64,000 nt of DNA. Source: CAYVTV01 sp964454295. GTDB taxonomy: Bacteria; Bacteroidota; Bacteroidia; Bacteroidales; GCA-2748055. Under the pieces are notes generated by a model that was given only the letters and a program-made list of their open reading frames with translations, was not told the DNA's origin and did not search any database. The stretch lies in assembly GCA_964454295.1 (NCBI GenBank), contig CAYVTV010000001.1:1-64000 (forward strand). Reading direction: 5' to 3'. The stretch's first letter is position 1. Each line of letters starts with the position of its first letter. Positions 18,429 to 26,632 of the stretch are shown here, one piece after another. The translations under genes were made by a program, and so were the position numbers.

Positions 18429-19520
18429 ATGAACATCCTCATCGACATAGGGCACCCCGCTCACGTCCACTACTACCGCAACCTTGCCAACGAGCTGGTT
18501 CAACGCGGCCATGAAGTAATATGGACAGTTAAAGAAATTCATGTGGCTAAAAAATTACTGGATCATTACGGATTCGCCTATACCGTTTTCCCGAAAAAGT
18601 CGGATAAAATTTTTGGGAAAGCATGGAGGCAACTCCAATATAATATTAAACTTTATCGGATCTGTCGGAAAGAAAAAATCAACTTAGCCATTGGCACTTC
18701 AGTCAGCGCAGTGCATGTATCATTAATCTCTACCGTTAAATCCATTGTTTTTGATGATGATGACGATGCTGTACAGCCATTTATCACTAAATACGTTAAT
18801 CCATTTGCTGATGCCCTCGTATCACCGGAAGCTTTGAAAGGTAAACGAAAAAGAAAAGACACCATTTATTATCCGGGTTACCATGAACTGGCATATCTGC
18901 ATCCGAAACGCTTTTCTCCCGACCCCGCTGTATTAAAAGATGCCGGCCTTACGCCCGGCGATACTTTCTTCATCATGCGTTTCAATGCCTTTAAGGCACA
19001 CCACGATGTGGGTATCAACGGCCTTTCCATTAAACAAAAACTGGAACTTATTAAATTGCTGAAACCTCACGGAAAAATTTTCATCACTACCGAACGGGAT
19101 ATCGAACCGGAATTAAAAGAATTCCAACTGAAAATAAATCCCGAAAAAATCCACTCTTTAATGGCTTTTACCACACTTTTTCTCGGCGATAGCCAGACAA
19201 TGACCTCCGAAGCCGCCGTACTTGGAATCCCTTCCCTCAGATGTAACTCATTTGCAGGCCGTATTTCATACCTGGAAGAAGAAGAACATACTTACGGCTT
19301 AACATTTGGATTTAAACCGGAAGATTTTCTAAAAATGCTTGCTAAATTAAAGGAACTGCTCTCTATGCCTGACTTACAAGTGGAATTTCAAAAACGCAGG
19401 CAGAATATGTTGAATGACAAAATTGATGTAACAGCTTTTTGGCTGTGGTTTATTGAAAATTATTATGAATATCGATCAATAAATCTTGATAATCATGATT
19501 TTTGGGCTCAATTCAAGTAA
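18429..19520 (+). CDS. DUF354 glycosyltransferase-like protein (intact copy)
   Basis: A protein of 363 residues, the usual DUF354 length, with a GT-B-like layout: NILIDIGHPAHVHYYRNLANELVQRGHEV at the N-terminus, then FIMRFNAFKAHHDVG (about 179-193) and SLMAFTTLFLGDSQTMTSEAAVLGIPS (about 242-268), similar to the nucleotide-sugar site of WecB/MurG-like enzymes. A run of five Asp (about 101-105) is a feature of this family. The enzyme class is not experimentally fixed. It is followed by wecB after a secreted-protein gene, and a decayed copy of the DUF354-wecB pair lies at 23459-24576. Confidence 0.82.
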   Translation: MNILIDIGHPAHVHYYRNLANELVQRGHEVIWTVKEIHVAKKLLDHYGFAYTVFPKKSDKIFGKAWRQLQYNIKLYRICRKEKINLAIGTSVSAVHVSLISTVKSIVFDDDDDAVQPFITKYVNPFADALVSPEALKGKRKRKDTIYYPGYHELAYLHPKRFSPDPAVLKDAGLTPGDTFFIMRFNAFKAHHDVGINGLSIKQKLELIKLLKPHGKIFITTERDIEPELKEFQLKINPEKIHSLMAFTTLFLGDSQTMTSEAAVLGIPSLRCNSFAGRISYLEEEEHTYGLTFGFKPEDFLKMLAKLKELLSMPDLQVEFQKRRQNMLNDKIDVTAFWLWFIENYYEYRSINLDNHDFWAQFK

Positions 19521-19654
19521 AGCAGGAAATTATGAGGGTTTTAAATTACAGTCATTTATAATAATTATTCTCTTTAATTTAGTTGAGTAATTTTATTATT
19601 TTTTTGAACAAATTTGAAAAAAAATTGTAAGTAATGGTATAAATTTTAGATATT

Positions 19655-20869
19655 ATGAATAAAATAATTATTGTGTTGATATTAGTTGCTATTAATTATT
19701 CCTTGGCAGCTCAAAAAAATCGTTCTATACTTAAGGAAAATAATTGTGAAGAATATTCACAAATGGTTGATTCAGTTTATGTTTATGATTGGAATAAAAC
19801 AATTAATAAATGGATACTTAACACAATCTGGCAATATAATAATACCGATGGGAAACAAGATCGTCTTTTATTTATTCGTGCAAACAATAGAGAACCCATA
19901 AGAGCATGGGATTATTATTATGACGCTAATGGAAACAGAAATTATGAAGTTTCAACCTATTGGAGAAATAATAATTGGGTACTAAATCAAAAAATAGAAT
20001 CAGAATTTAGTGAAGACAACAAAAAAATAAATCAATTGAATAGTTTATGGCGAAATGAATCTTGGGTTTTCAGTAGTTATTACTATACTGAATACTCGGA
20101 AGATGGCAAGCTTATTAGGATTAATTATCAATCAATGGATATGGACGGATCTCTTTATGATCGGTCATATTCATTGTATGCATATGAAAATGAACGATTA
20201 ATTGAAGTAAAAGGTTTCAGCGCTTTAGACGGATCAATGACAGGAATTAATAAATATTTTTATGACCATAATGATTTACTTTCTGAATTCCTGATTATAA
20301 TTCCTAAAATATCTGATACAAACAGTATCGACTTTGTTCCATCCAAGAGGAGATTATATTATTACGATAATTTTTCTCTTTTAAGAGAAGTTTTGTTTCA
20401 GGGTTGGAATGAATCAGAGTGGCAAACAACCTCCAAATATGTTTACTATAGAAAAATAGATAATGCCCGGAAAGTTAGTGTCTGTCATAATGGTCAAACA
20501 CTTTGTATATCAGTTAATGCATTACCAGCACACCTGGCACACGGAGACAAATTAGGTAAATGCAGTGTTGAAAATCAACCCGGTAAAAGGAAATCAGCCA
20601 AAGTAGAAAGTGAAATAAATAAGAGTAATTCACTTAGTTTTTATCCCAATCCTGCAATTGATAGAATTGAAATAAAGTTTCCGGATAATTTATCTCATGA
20701 AATTACAAGAATTGATGTAGTAGATTTTTATGGAAAAATGTTAAGAACATATAATGTAAGAGGAATAAATGAATTTACAGTTTATCGGGAGGATTTAAAG
20801 AGTGGCAATTATTTTATAAGATTAACATCTGCGAAAGAGACCTTTAGCGGGATTGTAATATTTGAATAA
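19655..20869 (+). CDS. Secreted protein with type IX secretion C-terminal sorting domain
   Basis: A protein of 404 residues. It has a signal peptide of about 18 residues (MNKIIIVLILVAINYSLA, then AQ) and a Tyr/Trp/Asn-rich middle with repeated blocks of the kind YDxNGNRNYEV and WRNNNWVLN. A Cys-containing motif follows (VSVCHNGQTLCISVNALPA, then HLAHGDKLGKC, about 275-302), often seen just before sorting domains. The last 80 residues form a type A CTD (SFYPNPAIDRIEIKF, VDFYGKMLRTYNV, LKSGNYFIRLTS). It should cross the outer membrane by the T9SS and be anchored there. Its place between DUF354 and wecB in a polysaccharide operon is unusual. Function unknown. Confidence 0.85.
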   Translation: MNKIIIVLILVAINYSLAAQKNRSILKENNCEEYSQMVDSVYVYDWNKTINKWILNTIWQYNNTDGKQDRLLFIRANNREPIRAWDYYYDANGNRNYEVSTYWRNNNWVLNQKIESEFSEDNKKINQLNSLWRNESWVFSSYYYTEYSEDGKLIRINYQSMDMDGSLYDRSYSLYAYENERLIEVKGFSALDGSMTGINKYFYDHNDLLSEFLIIIPKISDTNSIDFVPSKRRLYYYDNFSLLREVLFQGWNESEWQTTSKYVYYRKIDNARKVSVCHNGQTLCISVNALPAHLAHGDKLGKCSVENQPGKRKSAKVESEINKSNSLSFYPNPAIDRIEIKFPDNLSHEITRIDVVDFYGKMLRTYNVRGINEFTVYREDLKSGNYFIRLTSAKETFSGIVIFE

Positions 20870-20874
20870 GCTTA

Positions 20875-22023
20875 ATGAAAATCCTCTCCGTCGTCGGCGC
20901 CCGTCCCAACTTCATGAAAATTGCCCCTTTTATACGGGCAATTTCCGTTTATAATGAAAAAGCTGATAAAAGGCAGGCTGTTGAACATATCCTGGTTCAT
21001 ACCGACCAGCACTATGATGATAATATGTCGCGGGTATTTTTCAAAGACCTTTCCATACCAAAACCAGATATTAACCTAAGTATTGGTTCAGGAAGTCATG
21101 CAGAACAGGTGGGTAATACCATGATAGCCTTTGAAAAAGTATTGCGGGAACTAAAACCCGACTGGGTGGTAGTAGTGGGAGACGTAAATGCCACACTGGC
21201 CTGTTCAGTTACCGCGAAAAAAGAACTGGTAAAATGTGCACATATCGAAGCCGGCTTGCGGAGCAGGGATATGAGCATGCCGGAAGAAATAAACCGGCTT
21301 GTTACCGACAACCTGTGCGACCTGCTTTTTACTCCCGACCGCCTGTCAACACAAAACCTGCGCACTGAAGGTGTGCCGGAAGAAAAAATTAAGTTCGTTG
21401 GGAATATCATGATCGATACCCTCGAATTGTACAGAGAAAAAGCAGGAATGAAAGACCTTAAGGAAATTGTCGGGAAAAGTATCAATACTAAAATCAACCC
21501 TCTTGAAATAAAAGATGAAAATTTTATGGTTACCACTCTTCACCGGCCTTCCAATGTAGATGTACCCGAAGTTCTCTCTGCCCTGGTTCATTTTTTCACC
21601 CAAACGGTCTCCGGTGATCTCCCACTGATCTGGCCTGTCCACCCCCGTACACGAAAACAACTGGAACTATTCGGGTTATGGGATACATTGTTCAGCTGTA
21701 AAAATATAATCATTACCGAACCTCTTGGCTATCTTGATATGCTCCGCCTTAATATGGGGGCTAAAGCCATTCTCACCGACAGCGGCGGACTCCAGGAAGA
21801 ATGCACCATCCTGGGTACCCCCTGCCTTACCCTCCGTTGGAATACCGAACGCCCGGTTACCCTTACCACCCACGGAGGGGCAAGCGTGCTTACCGGTAAT
21901 GATATTAACCGGATAAAGGAGGAATTCCAAATAGCCCTAAATAAACAGCGTAAACCGGTGAGGCCGGAATTGTGGGACGGGAAGACGGCAGAAAGATGCC
22001 TTGAAGAAATTGTCTCAAATTAA
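20875..22023 (+). CDS. wecB: UDP-N-acetylglucosamine 2-epimerase (non-hydrolysing)
   Basis: A protein of 382 residues, full length for the family. It carries VVGARPNFMKIAPF at the start, VVVGDVNATLAC (about 100-111), CAHIEAGLRSRDMSMPEEINR (about 121-141), LHRPSNVD (about 222-229) and LTDSGGLQEECTILGTPCLTLR (about 299-320), which contain the catalytic acids and UDP-binding residues. It interconverts UDP-GlcNAc and UDP-ManNAc, a precursor for ManNAc-containing glycans. It starts 5 nt after the T9SS protein. A 28-codon copy of its 5' end is found at 24490. Confidence 0.93.
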   Translation: MKILSVVGARPNFMKIAPFIRAISVYNEKADKRQAVEHILVHTDQHYDDNMSRVFFKDLSIPKPDINLSIGSGSHAEQVGNTMIAFEKVLRELKPDWVVVVGDVNATLACSVTAKKELVKCAHIEAGLRSRDMSMPEEINRLVTDNLCDLLFTPDRLSTQNLRTEGVPEEKIKFVGNIMIDTLELYREKAGMKDLKEIVGKSINTKINPLEIKDENFMVTTLHRPSNVDVPEVLSALVHFFTQTVSGDLPLIWPVHPRTRKQLELFGLWDTLFSCKNIIITEPLGYLDMLRLNMGAKAILTDSGGLQEECTILGTPCLTLRWNTERPVTLTTHGGASVLTGNDINRIKEEFQIALNKQRKPVRPELWDGKTAERCLEEIVSN

Positions 22024-22033
22024 ACCCGCATAC

Positions 22034-22041
22034 TATCTTTG
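22034..22041 (+). promoter_or_regulatory. Bacteroidota-type -7 box (TATCTTTG)
   Basis: TATCTTTG matches the TAnnTTTG consensus. A TTG at 22010-22012 lies 21 bases upstream and fits the -33 element. It is followed by a run of ACGTAA words and then the ATG of the ATPase remnant at 22076. It was probably the promoter of that lost gene. Confidence 0.5.
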
Positions 22042-22075
22042 AATTACGTAAACTACGTTACGTAAATTACGTAAT

Positions 22076-22264
22076 ATGAAAAACAGACTTAAGAATTCTT
22101 TTATTACAACCGGATATATCAGCCCGGAGTATTTTTGTAACCGGCATAGTGAAACATCACGTCTGCTTTTTTATCTTAACTGGTTAATTATTCCTGTGTT
22201 GAATGAAGTAAACATTGAAATTACTACATTTGTTTCAAATGAACTCTACTATGATTTCCTTTAA
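22076..22264 (+). pseudogene. 5' remnant of an AAA-type ATPase gene
   Basis: The first 31 or so residues (KNSFITTGYISPEYFC, then NRHSETSRLLFYL) resemble the start of Bacteroidota AAA ATPases that continue with a GRNV...PRRMGKT Walker A stretch. That stretch never arrives: the sequence changes after LLFYLN and the frame runs on into the darG start. Intact members have about 350-380 residues. It has its own -7 box at 22034. I call it a truncated remnant left by a deletion; the family call rests on a short match from memory. Confidence 0.5.
22225..22232 (+). promoter_or_regulatory. -7 box (TACATTTG) for darG
   Basis: TACATTTG is a perfect TAnnTTTG match, 18 bases before the ATG at 22251. A TTG near 22199-22201 is a possible -33 element with a long spacer. 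It decides the start: an upstream in-frame start at 22215 would lie before the expected transcript start. Confidence 0.5.
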
Positions 22265-23285
22265 AACCGGGAATATTATTGAATCAAAGGCTGATATGCT
22301 GGTTAATACCGTGAACTCCAAAGGAGTCATGGGAAAAGGAATTGCGTTACAATTCAAAGAACATTACCCGGAAAATTTCAAATTATATAAAAGAGCCGTT
22401 GAAGAAGGAGTTGTAAAACCGGGAAAGGTATTTATAGCTAAAATTAACACCCCCCGGGGAGTAAAATACATCGCAAATTTTGCCACTAAAAACCATTGGC
22501 GCAATCCTTCAAGGGTAGAATGGATAAAATCAGGACTTGATGATCTTAAAAAGCAATTGCTTGAACTTCCTGTGAAATCAATAGCTATACCACCGCTGGG
22601 TTGCGGGCACGGAGGCTTAAAGTGGGAAGTTGTTAAACCACTTATCGTTGATTCCCTGAAGGAAATGAATTTGGAAGTGATCATTCATGAACCCTCAACA
22701 ATTAGTAAAGACACTGCAAAACAAACAACAGTATCTGTTAAACCGAAACTGACTCCCGCACGGGCTATGCTTTTGTTCCTGCTTTATAAATACAGGGCGC
22801 TGGGAGAAGACATTACTGAGTTTGCCGCTGAAAAACTGTGTTATTTTCTTTACAGGGCTGGGGAAACACAACTGAAACTTGATTTCCGGCCGGGTTACTA
22901 TGGCCCTTATTCAGGCAAAGTAAGGCATGTGCTTTATGCAATGAATGGATATTATTTAAAAGGATTTGAACAAAAAGATGCTAAACCCTTTGATCCGCTC
23001 GAGCTGATGGTTGATAAAAAAAATGAAGTTGATACGTATGTGCAGGAAAACCTCTCCCTTTTTGAAAAAGACAGACTCAATAAAGTGGCATCCCTCATAA
23101 ATGGTTTTGAAACCCCTTACGGACTTGAATTACTGGCTACTGTGGATTACATTACGGCAAATAACAATACCAGGGATATCACATCTATTAAGAATACAAT
23201 AAATGAATGGTCTGAACGCAAAAAAAATATGTTCACCGAAGACCATATTAAACTTGCATTGGATACGCTGTCCGGATTCTGTTAA
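22251..23285 (+). CDS. darG: DarG-like DNA ADP-ribosylglycohydrolase antitoxin (macrodomain), orphan
   Basis: A protein of 344 residues from the preferred ATG (MISFKTGNI). The N-terminal 150 residues are a macrodomain: ADMLVNTVNSKGVMGKGIALQFK (about 16-38) and SIAIPPLGCGHGGLKWEVV (about 103-121) are the ADP-ribose-binding loops of the DarG branch. The C-terminal half (about 165-344; RAMLLFLLYKYRALG, GYYGPYSGKVRHVLYAMNGYYLKG) matches the DarG C-terminal domain that sequesters the toxin. DarG removes ADP-ribose from thymidine in DNA, undoing DarT. No DarT gene is next to it: an ATPase remnant and wecB lie upstream and a pseudogene downstream. It may be a solitary anti-toxin or phage-defence remnant. 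Confidence 0.85.
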   Translation: MISFKTGNIIESKADMLVNTVNSKGVMGKGIALQFKEHYPENFKLYKRAVEEGVVKPGKVFIAKINTPRGVKYIANFATKNHWRNPSRVEWIKSGLDDLKKQLLELPVKSIAIPPLGCGHGGLKWEVVKPLIVDSLKEMNLEVIIHEPSTISKDTAKQTTVSVKPKLTPARAMLLFLLYKYRALGEDITEFAAEKLCYFLYRAGETQLKLDFRPGYYGPYSGKVRHVLYAMNGYYLKGFEQKDAKPFDPLELMVDKKNEVDTYVQENLSLFEKDRLNKVASLINGFETPYGLELLATVDYITANNNTRDITSIKNTINEWSERKKNMFTEDHIKLALDTLSGFC

Positions 23286-23458
23286 TTCCCACGGGAAAAC
23301 ATACTGAGAAGTGAGTAGTTAGTTGAAAGTCGAAAGTTGAAAGTTGAAAGTGGGGCTAACTTTTAACTTTATAAACTTTCTACTTTTACTGATTCTACTG
23401 ATCCACTCAACCACTCAACCACCTCCATGGTCTATGGTCCATGGTCTATAGTCCACCA
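23286..23458. repeat. Short tandem words between darG and the DUF354 pseudogene
   Basis: No gene is seen. The gap holds GAAAGTTGAAAGT words near 23325-23352, ACTCAACCACTCAACCACC near 23406-23424, and CCATGGTCTATGG words at 23426-23455. Related GAAAGTTGAAAGTT words recur at 25621-25635, just before the octamer array. Confidence 0.5.
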
Positions 23459-24204
23459 ATGAACCTCCTCATCGACATCGGCCACCCCGCCCACATTCAT
23501 TATTACCGCAATCTTGCCGCTGAACTGGAATTAAAAGGCCATAAAATGAGCTGGACAGTCAAGGATATACCGGTCGCCAAACATTTGCCTGACCATTATG
23601 GATTTTCCTACACTGTTTTTCCTCAAAAGGTATTTTACCCTGTGAACCCTATTTTATCATGCGTTTCAATGCCTTTAAGGCACATAACGATACAGGAGTG
23701 AAAGGCCTGTCTCTCTCCAACAAAATACAACTCATTGATTTACTCAAACCATACGGGAAAATATTCATCACTACCGAAAGGAACATTGAAGCTGAATTAG
23801 AAGAATACCGGCTAAAAATAAGTCCCGAAAAAATCCACTCATTAATGGCCTTTGCCACCCTGTTTCTCGGCGACAGCCAGACCATGTCCTCCGAAGCCGC
23901 CGTACTGGGGATTCCTTCCCTGAGATGCAACTCCTTTGCCGGACGTATTTCTTACCTGGAAGAGGAAGAACATAAATACGGATTAACATTCGGATTTAAA
24001 CCCGAACAATTCCCTGAAATGGTCATAAAGCTGAAAGAATTACTCTCCATGCCCAATCTGAAGGAAGAATTTCAGCAAAGGCGGCAAAACATGCTGGCGG
24101 ATAAGATCGATGTCACCTCATTCTGGCTGTGGTTTATTGAAAACTACCCTGAAAGCATATCCATGATTAAAGATGAAAATTCATTCTGGGAGAAATTCAG
24201 ATAA
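23459..24204 (+). pseudogene. DUF354 glycosyltransferase-like pseudogene (internal deletion plus frameshift)
   Basis: The first 55 or so codons (NLLIDIGHPAHIHYYRNL...HYGFSYTVFPQK) match the start of the intact DUF354 protein at 18429. The last 181 (FIMRFNAFKAHNDTG...FIENYPESI) match its C-terminal half in another frame. About 350-370 bases that code for the middle of the intact protein are missing near 23630-23641, including the poly-Asp segment. The two halves remain highly similar to the intact copy, so the loss looks fairly recent. Together with the wecB fragment at 24490 it is a decayed duplicate of the 18429-22023 region. Confidence 0.88.
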
Positions 24205-24489
24205 AACCCTCATGAACTTCCCCCGATCCCGTTTTCATCCGCCGTCCACGTGCTTTACTACGCTGAAGCTTCTCCTTCGTAGGTTTACTCCGGAGAGGGA
24301 GCTACGCGAGAGCGCAGTCGCTGAAGCTTTAGCGCCGCGTCTTCGGCAAGCCTTCGGCGGCCGAAGGGAGGCACAAACTTTAGCGTAGGTGGAGATAGTA
24401 TGATCCCTCTACCTCCACTCGATCCCGTGATCCCGTGATAGCGTGATCCCTCTATTCACCCAACCACTCACCCACGTAACCACTCAATC
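24205..24489. repeat. Gap with GC-rich repeat debris
   Basis: No gene is supported in these 285 bases. A GC-rich tract at about 24246-24392 is built of related words (CGCTGAAGCTTCTCC, GTCGCTGAAGCTTTAGCG, CTTCGGCAAGCCTTCGG) and could fold extensively. After it, GATCCCGT/GATCCCTC octamers appear at about 24420-24454, the same 8-bp unit type as the large array at 41405. ACTCACCCACGTAACCACTC words precede the wecB fragment. Confidence 0.5.
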
Positions 24490-24576
24490 ATGAAAATCCT
24501 CTCAGTCGTCGGCGCCCGTCCCAACTTCATGAAAATTGCCCCCTTTATCCGGGCAATTTCCGGTTATAATGAATAA
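24490..24576 (+). pseudogene. Truncated 5' copy of wecB (28 codons)
   Basis: The ATG at 24490 opens a reading frame with the first 28 residues of WecB (KILSVVGARPNFMKIAP...) and ends at a TAA at 24574. The nucleotide sequence differs from the intact wecB start at 20875 at only about five of 84 positions, then similarity ends abruptly at GTTATAATGAA. It follows the DUF354 pseudogene in the same order as the intact pair. No function is expected. Confidence 0.85.
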
Positions 24577-24659
24577 AAAACACTAATTATGTTCATTATA
24601 AATATCAAAATTAATCCAAAAAATCCCCACCCAAATCGCATTATGTTGCTATAAATTTA

Positions 24660-24667
24660 TATCTTTG
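24660..24667 (+). promoter_or_regulatory. -7 box (TATCTTTG) before the first DUF4143 ATPase remnant
   Basis: TATCTTTG matches TAnnTTTG and lies 43 bases before the ATG at 24711. The nearest TTG upstream (24646) is too close for a -33 element, so only the -7 part is convincing. Confidence 0.4.
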
Positions 24668-24710
24668 CTTTAAATGATCAGGATATTTAAAAGCAACACT
24701 TTAAATTATC

Positions 24711-25576
24711 ATGTATATCAGAAAACAAATATTGCAGGATGCCGGTAAAGAAAGTCTTTTTTTATGGGGCGCCCGGCAGACCGGTAAAAGCACTTTGTTA
24801 AAAAAAATGTTTTCTGATTCACTATGGTTTGATCTTTTGAACTTTTACGTGCGTTAACTCATGGCCTGATACCAAGGCATTATATTTCCAATCACCCGGA
24901 AAAATTGATTTCAGCATATATTGGTAATTATCTGCAGGAAGAGATCATCGCGGAAGCCAGAATAAGAAATATAAGTTCTTTTTCCCGTTTTCTTGAAATG
25001 GCTGCTTTTTCCAACGGAGAAATTGTAAACTACTCAAATATTGCCACTGACTGTGGCGTTAGTGCTCCTACTGTTAAAGAATATTTTCAGATACTCGAAG
25101 ATACCCTTATCGGAAGATTTCTTCCTTCTTTTCAAAAACAACCCAAACGCAGAGTAATTTTGGCGCCAAAGTTTTATTATTTTGATGTGGGGATAGCAAA
25201 TTATCTGCTAAAAAGAAAAGTTGTTGAACCCGGCAACGAAGTTTTTGGGAAGGCTTTTGAACATTTTATTTTTCATGAGTTATATGCACATAGCAGCTAT
25301 TCAGGACTCAATTATCCGGTTAAGTTTTGGCGTACTGCATCCGGCATGGAGGTGGATTTCATCCTGGGGGATCATGAGGTTGCCATTGAAGTCAAAGCTA
25401 CTGATAACGCAAATTTCCGTCACTTCAGGGGATTAAAAGCTTTTTCCGGTGAATACACAGTTAAAAAACAGATACTGGTAAGCAATGATCCTATGCCGCG
25501 TTTTACTGAGAATATTCTTATTCTTCCATGGAAGGAGTTTCTTGACAGATTGTGGGATGGGGAGATAATCGGATAG
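24711..25576 (+). pseudogene. AAA_14/DUF4143 ATPase pseudogene 1 (middle deleted)
   Basis: From the ATG at 24711 the frame reads MYIRKQILQDAGKESLFLWG, then ARQTGKSTLLKKMF with an intact Walker A, and stops at about 24857. A second frame from about 24905 gives the whole C-terminal DUF4143 part: SFSRFLEMAAFSNGEIVNYS, VSAPTVKEYFQILEDTLIG, KFYYFDVGIANYLL, and FWRTASGMEVDFIL with VAIEVKATDN of the nuclease-like fold. The Walker B segment and roughly 100 residues are missing. Intact members have about 380-400 residues; here only about 288 codons of length remain, in two frames. The family is often linked to toxin-like or mobile regions. Confidence 0.85.
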
Positions 25577-25642
25577 GTCGGTGAGGGGAGGAAGTGATTA
25601 CGTGGTTGAAAGACAAAGTTTGAAAGTTGAAAGTTACGTGGT

Positions 25643-25698
25643 TGAGTAATTGAGTAATTGAGTAATTGAGTAATTGAGTAATTGAGTAATTGAGTAAT
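25643..25698. repeat. Octamer tandem array, TGAGTAAT x 7
   Basis: Seven perfect copies of the 8-bp unit TGAGTAAT, 32 bases before the ATG of the second DUF4143 ATPase remnant and preceded by GAAAGTTGAAAGTT words. A longer array of nearly the same unit (TGAGTAAA) lies at 61068-61171. Copy number of such units can change by slippage. Confidence 0.95.
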
Positions 25699-25729
25699 TT
25701 TACTCAGTATATTGAGTAAATTGTAAAGC

Positions 25730-26316
25730 ATGTTTGAACGTCAGGAAATAAAACTATTACATCAAAGGGTGAATGAACCCCGGAAATTTATACAGGTACT
25801 GATGGGGCCCCGACAGGTTGGGAAAACTACCCTGGTAACCTGACTACCTTGTCCCATTACCTTCACCTGCTTAATACGGCAGGTTTATTGGGAGGCCTGG
25901 AAAAATTTTCACTTCACCCTGTCCGTAAGCGTTCATCCAGTCCCAAATTTCAGTTGCATAATACCGCCCTGCTGAGCGCCCAGAGAAGCACCCTGTTTAA
26001 AACTATACTGACTGACCCGGCAGAATGGGGAAGAATTGTCGAGTCCTCCATCGGGGCATACCTCATTAACCAATCTGTCCGCTCCGGTTTTTCCCTTTAT
26101 TATTACAGGGAAAGAAATGACGAGGTGGACTTTATCCTGCAATATGACCATAAAATTATCGCGCTGGAAGTAAAAAGTAACTATTCAGCTAATTATAATA
26201 AAGGTCTTGAAGCATTCAAACAAAAATTCCACCCCGTAAAAACATACCTCGTGGATAATAAAAACCTGCCCTGGAGCGAAGTCTTAAAAATTGATCCGAT
26301 GGAATTGTTTTTGTAG
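25730..26316 (+). pseudogene. AAA_14/DUF4143 ATPase pseudogene 2 (middle deleted)
   Basis: The ATG at 25730 gives FERQEIKLLHQRVNEPRKF, then VLMGPRQVGKTTLVT with an intact Walker A, and stops at about 25843. A second frame from about 25849 continues with the C-terminal part: LSHYLHLLNTAGLLGGLEKFS, SSPKFQLHNTALLSAQ, SSIGAYLINQSV, YYRERNDEVDFIL and IALEVKSN. Some 200 residues (Walker B, sensor and helical parts) are missing at the join. It differs clearly from the first remnant, so two separate genes lost their middles in the same way. Confidence 0.85.
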
Positions 26317-26318
26317 GG

Positions 26319-26468
26319 GGCTGTTTCATAAGTCAAAATATGTTCAACCACGAAGGACACAAAGGATAACACGAAGGTCGCAAAGTATTATATATCAGGC
26401 ATGTATGCTTTGTGTCCTTGGTGTTATCCTTAGTGTCCTTTGTGGTTAAAGACACTTATGAGACAGCC
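26319..26468. mobile_element. MITE-like element with 16-18 bp terminal inverted repeats
   Basis: The left end GGCTGTTTCATAAGTC (26319-26334) is matched by the reverse complement of the right end GACACTTATGAGACAGCC (26451-26468). This end sequence resembles insertion-sequence termini common in Bacteroidota. The 115-bp interior holds the dispersed CACGAAGGA-type palindrome. There is no room for a transposase, so it would need one from elsewhere. No clear target-site duplication is visible. Confidence 0.55.
26346..26449. repeat. CACGAAGGA-family palindrome R1
   Basis: The left arm starts AACCACGAAGGACACAAAGG and the right arm ends GTGTCCTTTGTGGTTAA; they pair as reverse complements. The centre is GTATTATATATCAGGCATG, unlike the ACGTAWTGAG loop of most copies. 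It is the leftmost full copy and lies inside the MITE-like element. Confidence 0.85.
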
Positions 26469-26582
26469 TCTGCAAGAAAACCCCTGGAATGACGATATGA
26501 TAATCCGCCGAACAGAAACCGGCTCGTAATATCGATTGTTTTATTGAGGCGGAAAAGATAAAACTGATTTAAATAAATATAC

Positions 26583-26613
26583 TTGATATATATACAAAAA
26601 AGATATACCTTTG
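26583..26613 (+). promoter_or_regulatory. mazEF promoter (TTG - 20 bp - TACCTTTG)
   Basis: TTG at 26583-26585 and TACCTTTG at 26606-26613 are separated by 20 bases, a good fit to the Bacteroidota -33/-7 promoter. The ATG of the antitoxin-like gene follows 20 bases later. Confidence 0.6.
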
Positions 26614-26632
26614 TAATATAAAAATCTGGCTA

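Larger units (their letters stand above)
26317..26632. other. Gap with MITE-like element, palindrome and mazE promoter
   Basis: This 316-base gap has no gene. It contains a putative 150-bp element with terminal inverted repeats (26319-26468), a palindrome of the dispersed family inside it, a 39-bp segment also found at 41252-41290 in the opposite orientation (26481-26519), and the mazE promoter (26583-26613). Confidence 0.7.

Noticed and set aside
22215..22250. Upstream start of darG at 22215
   Set aside because: The -7 box at 22225-22232 lies after it, and the macrodomain of relatives starts at the MISFKTGNI position.
24173..24388. Plus-strand ORF of 71 codons after the DUF354 pseudogene
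   Set aside because: Most of it reads through GC-rich repeat debris (GEL/ALAPRLRQAFGG type residues) and shows no domain.
22024..26632. Classical integrated element with transposase or integrase
   Set aside because: The zone has stubs, toxin-type genes and possible IS ends, but no transposase, recombinase or paired attachment sites could be seen.
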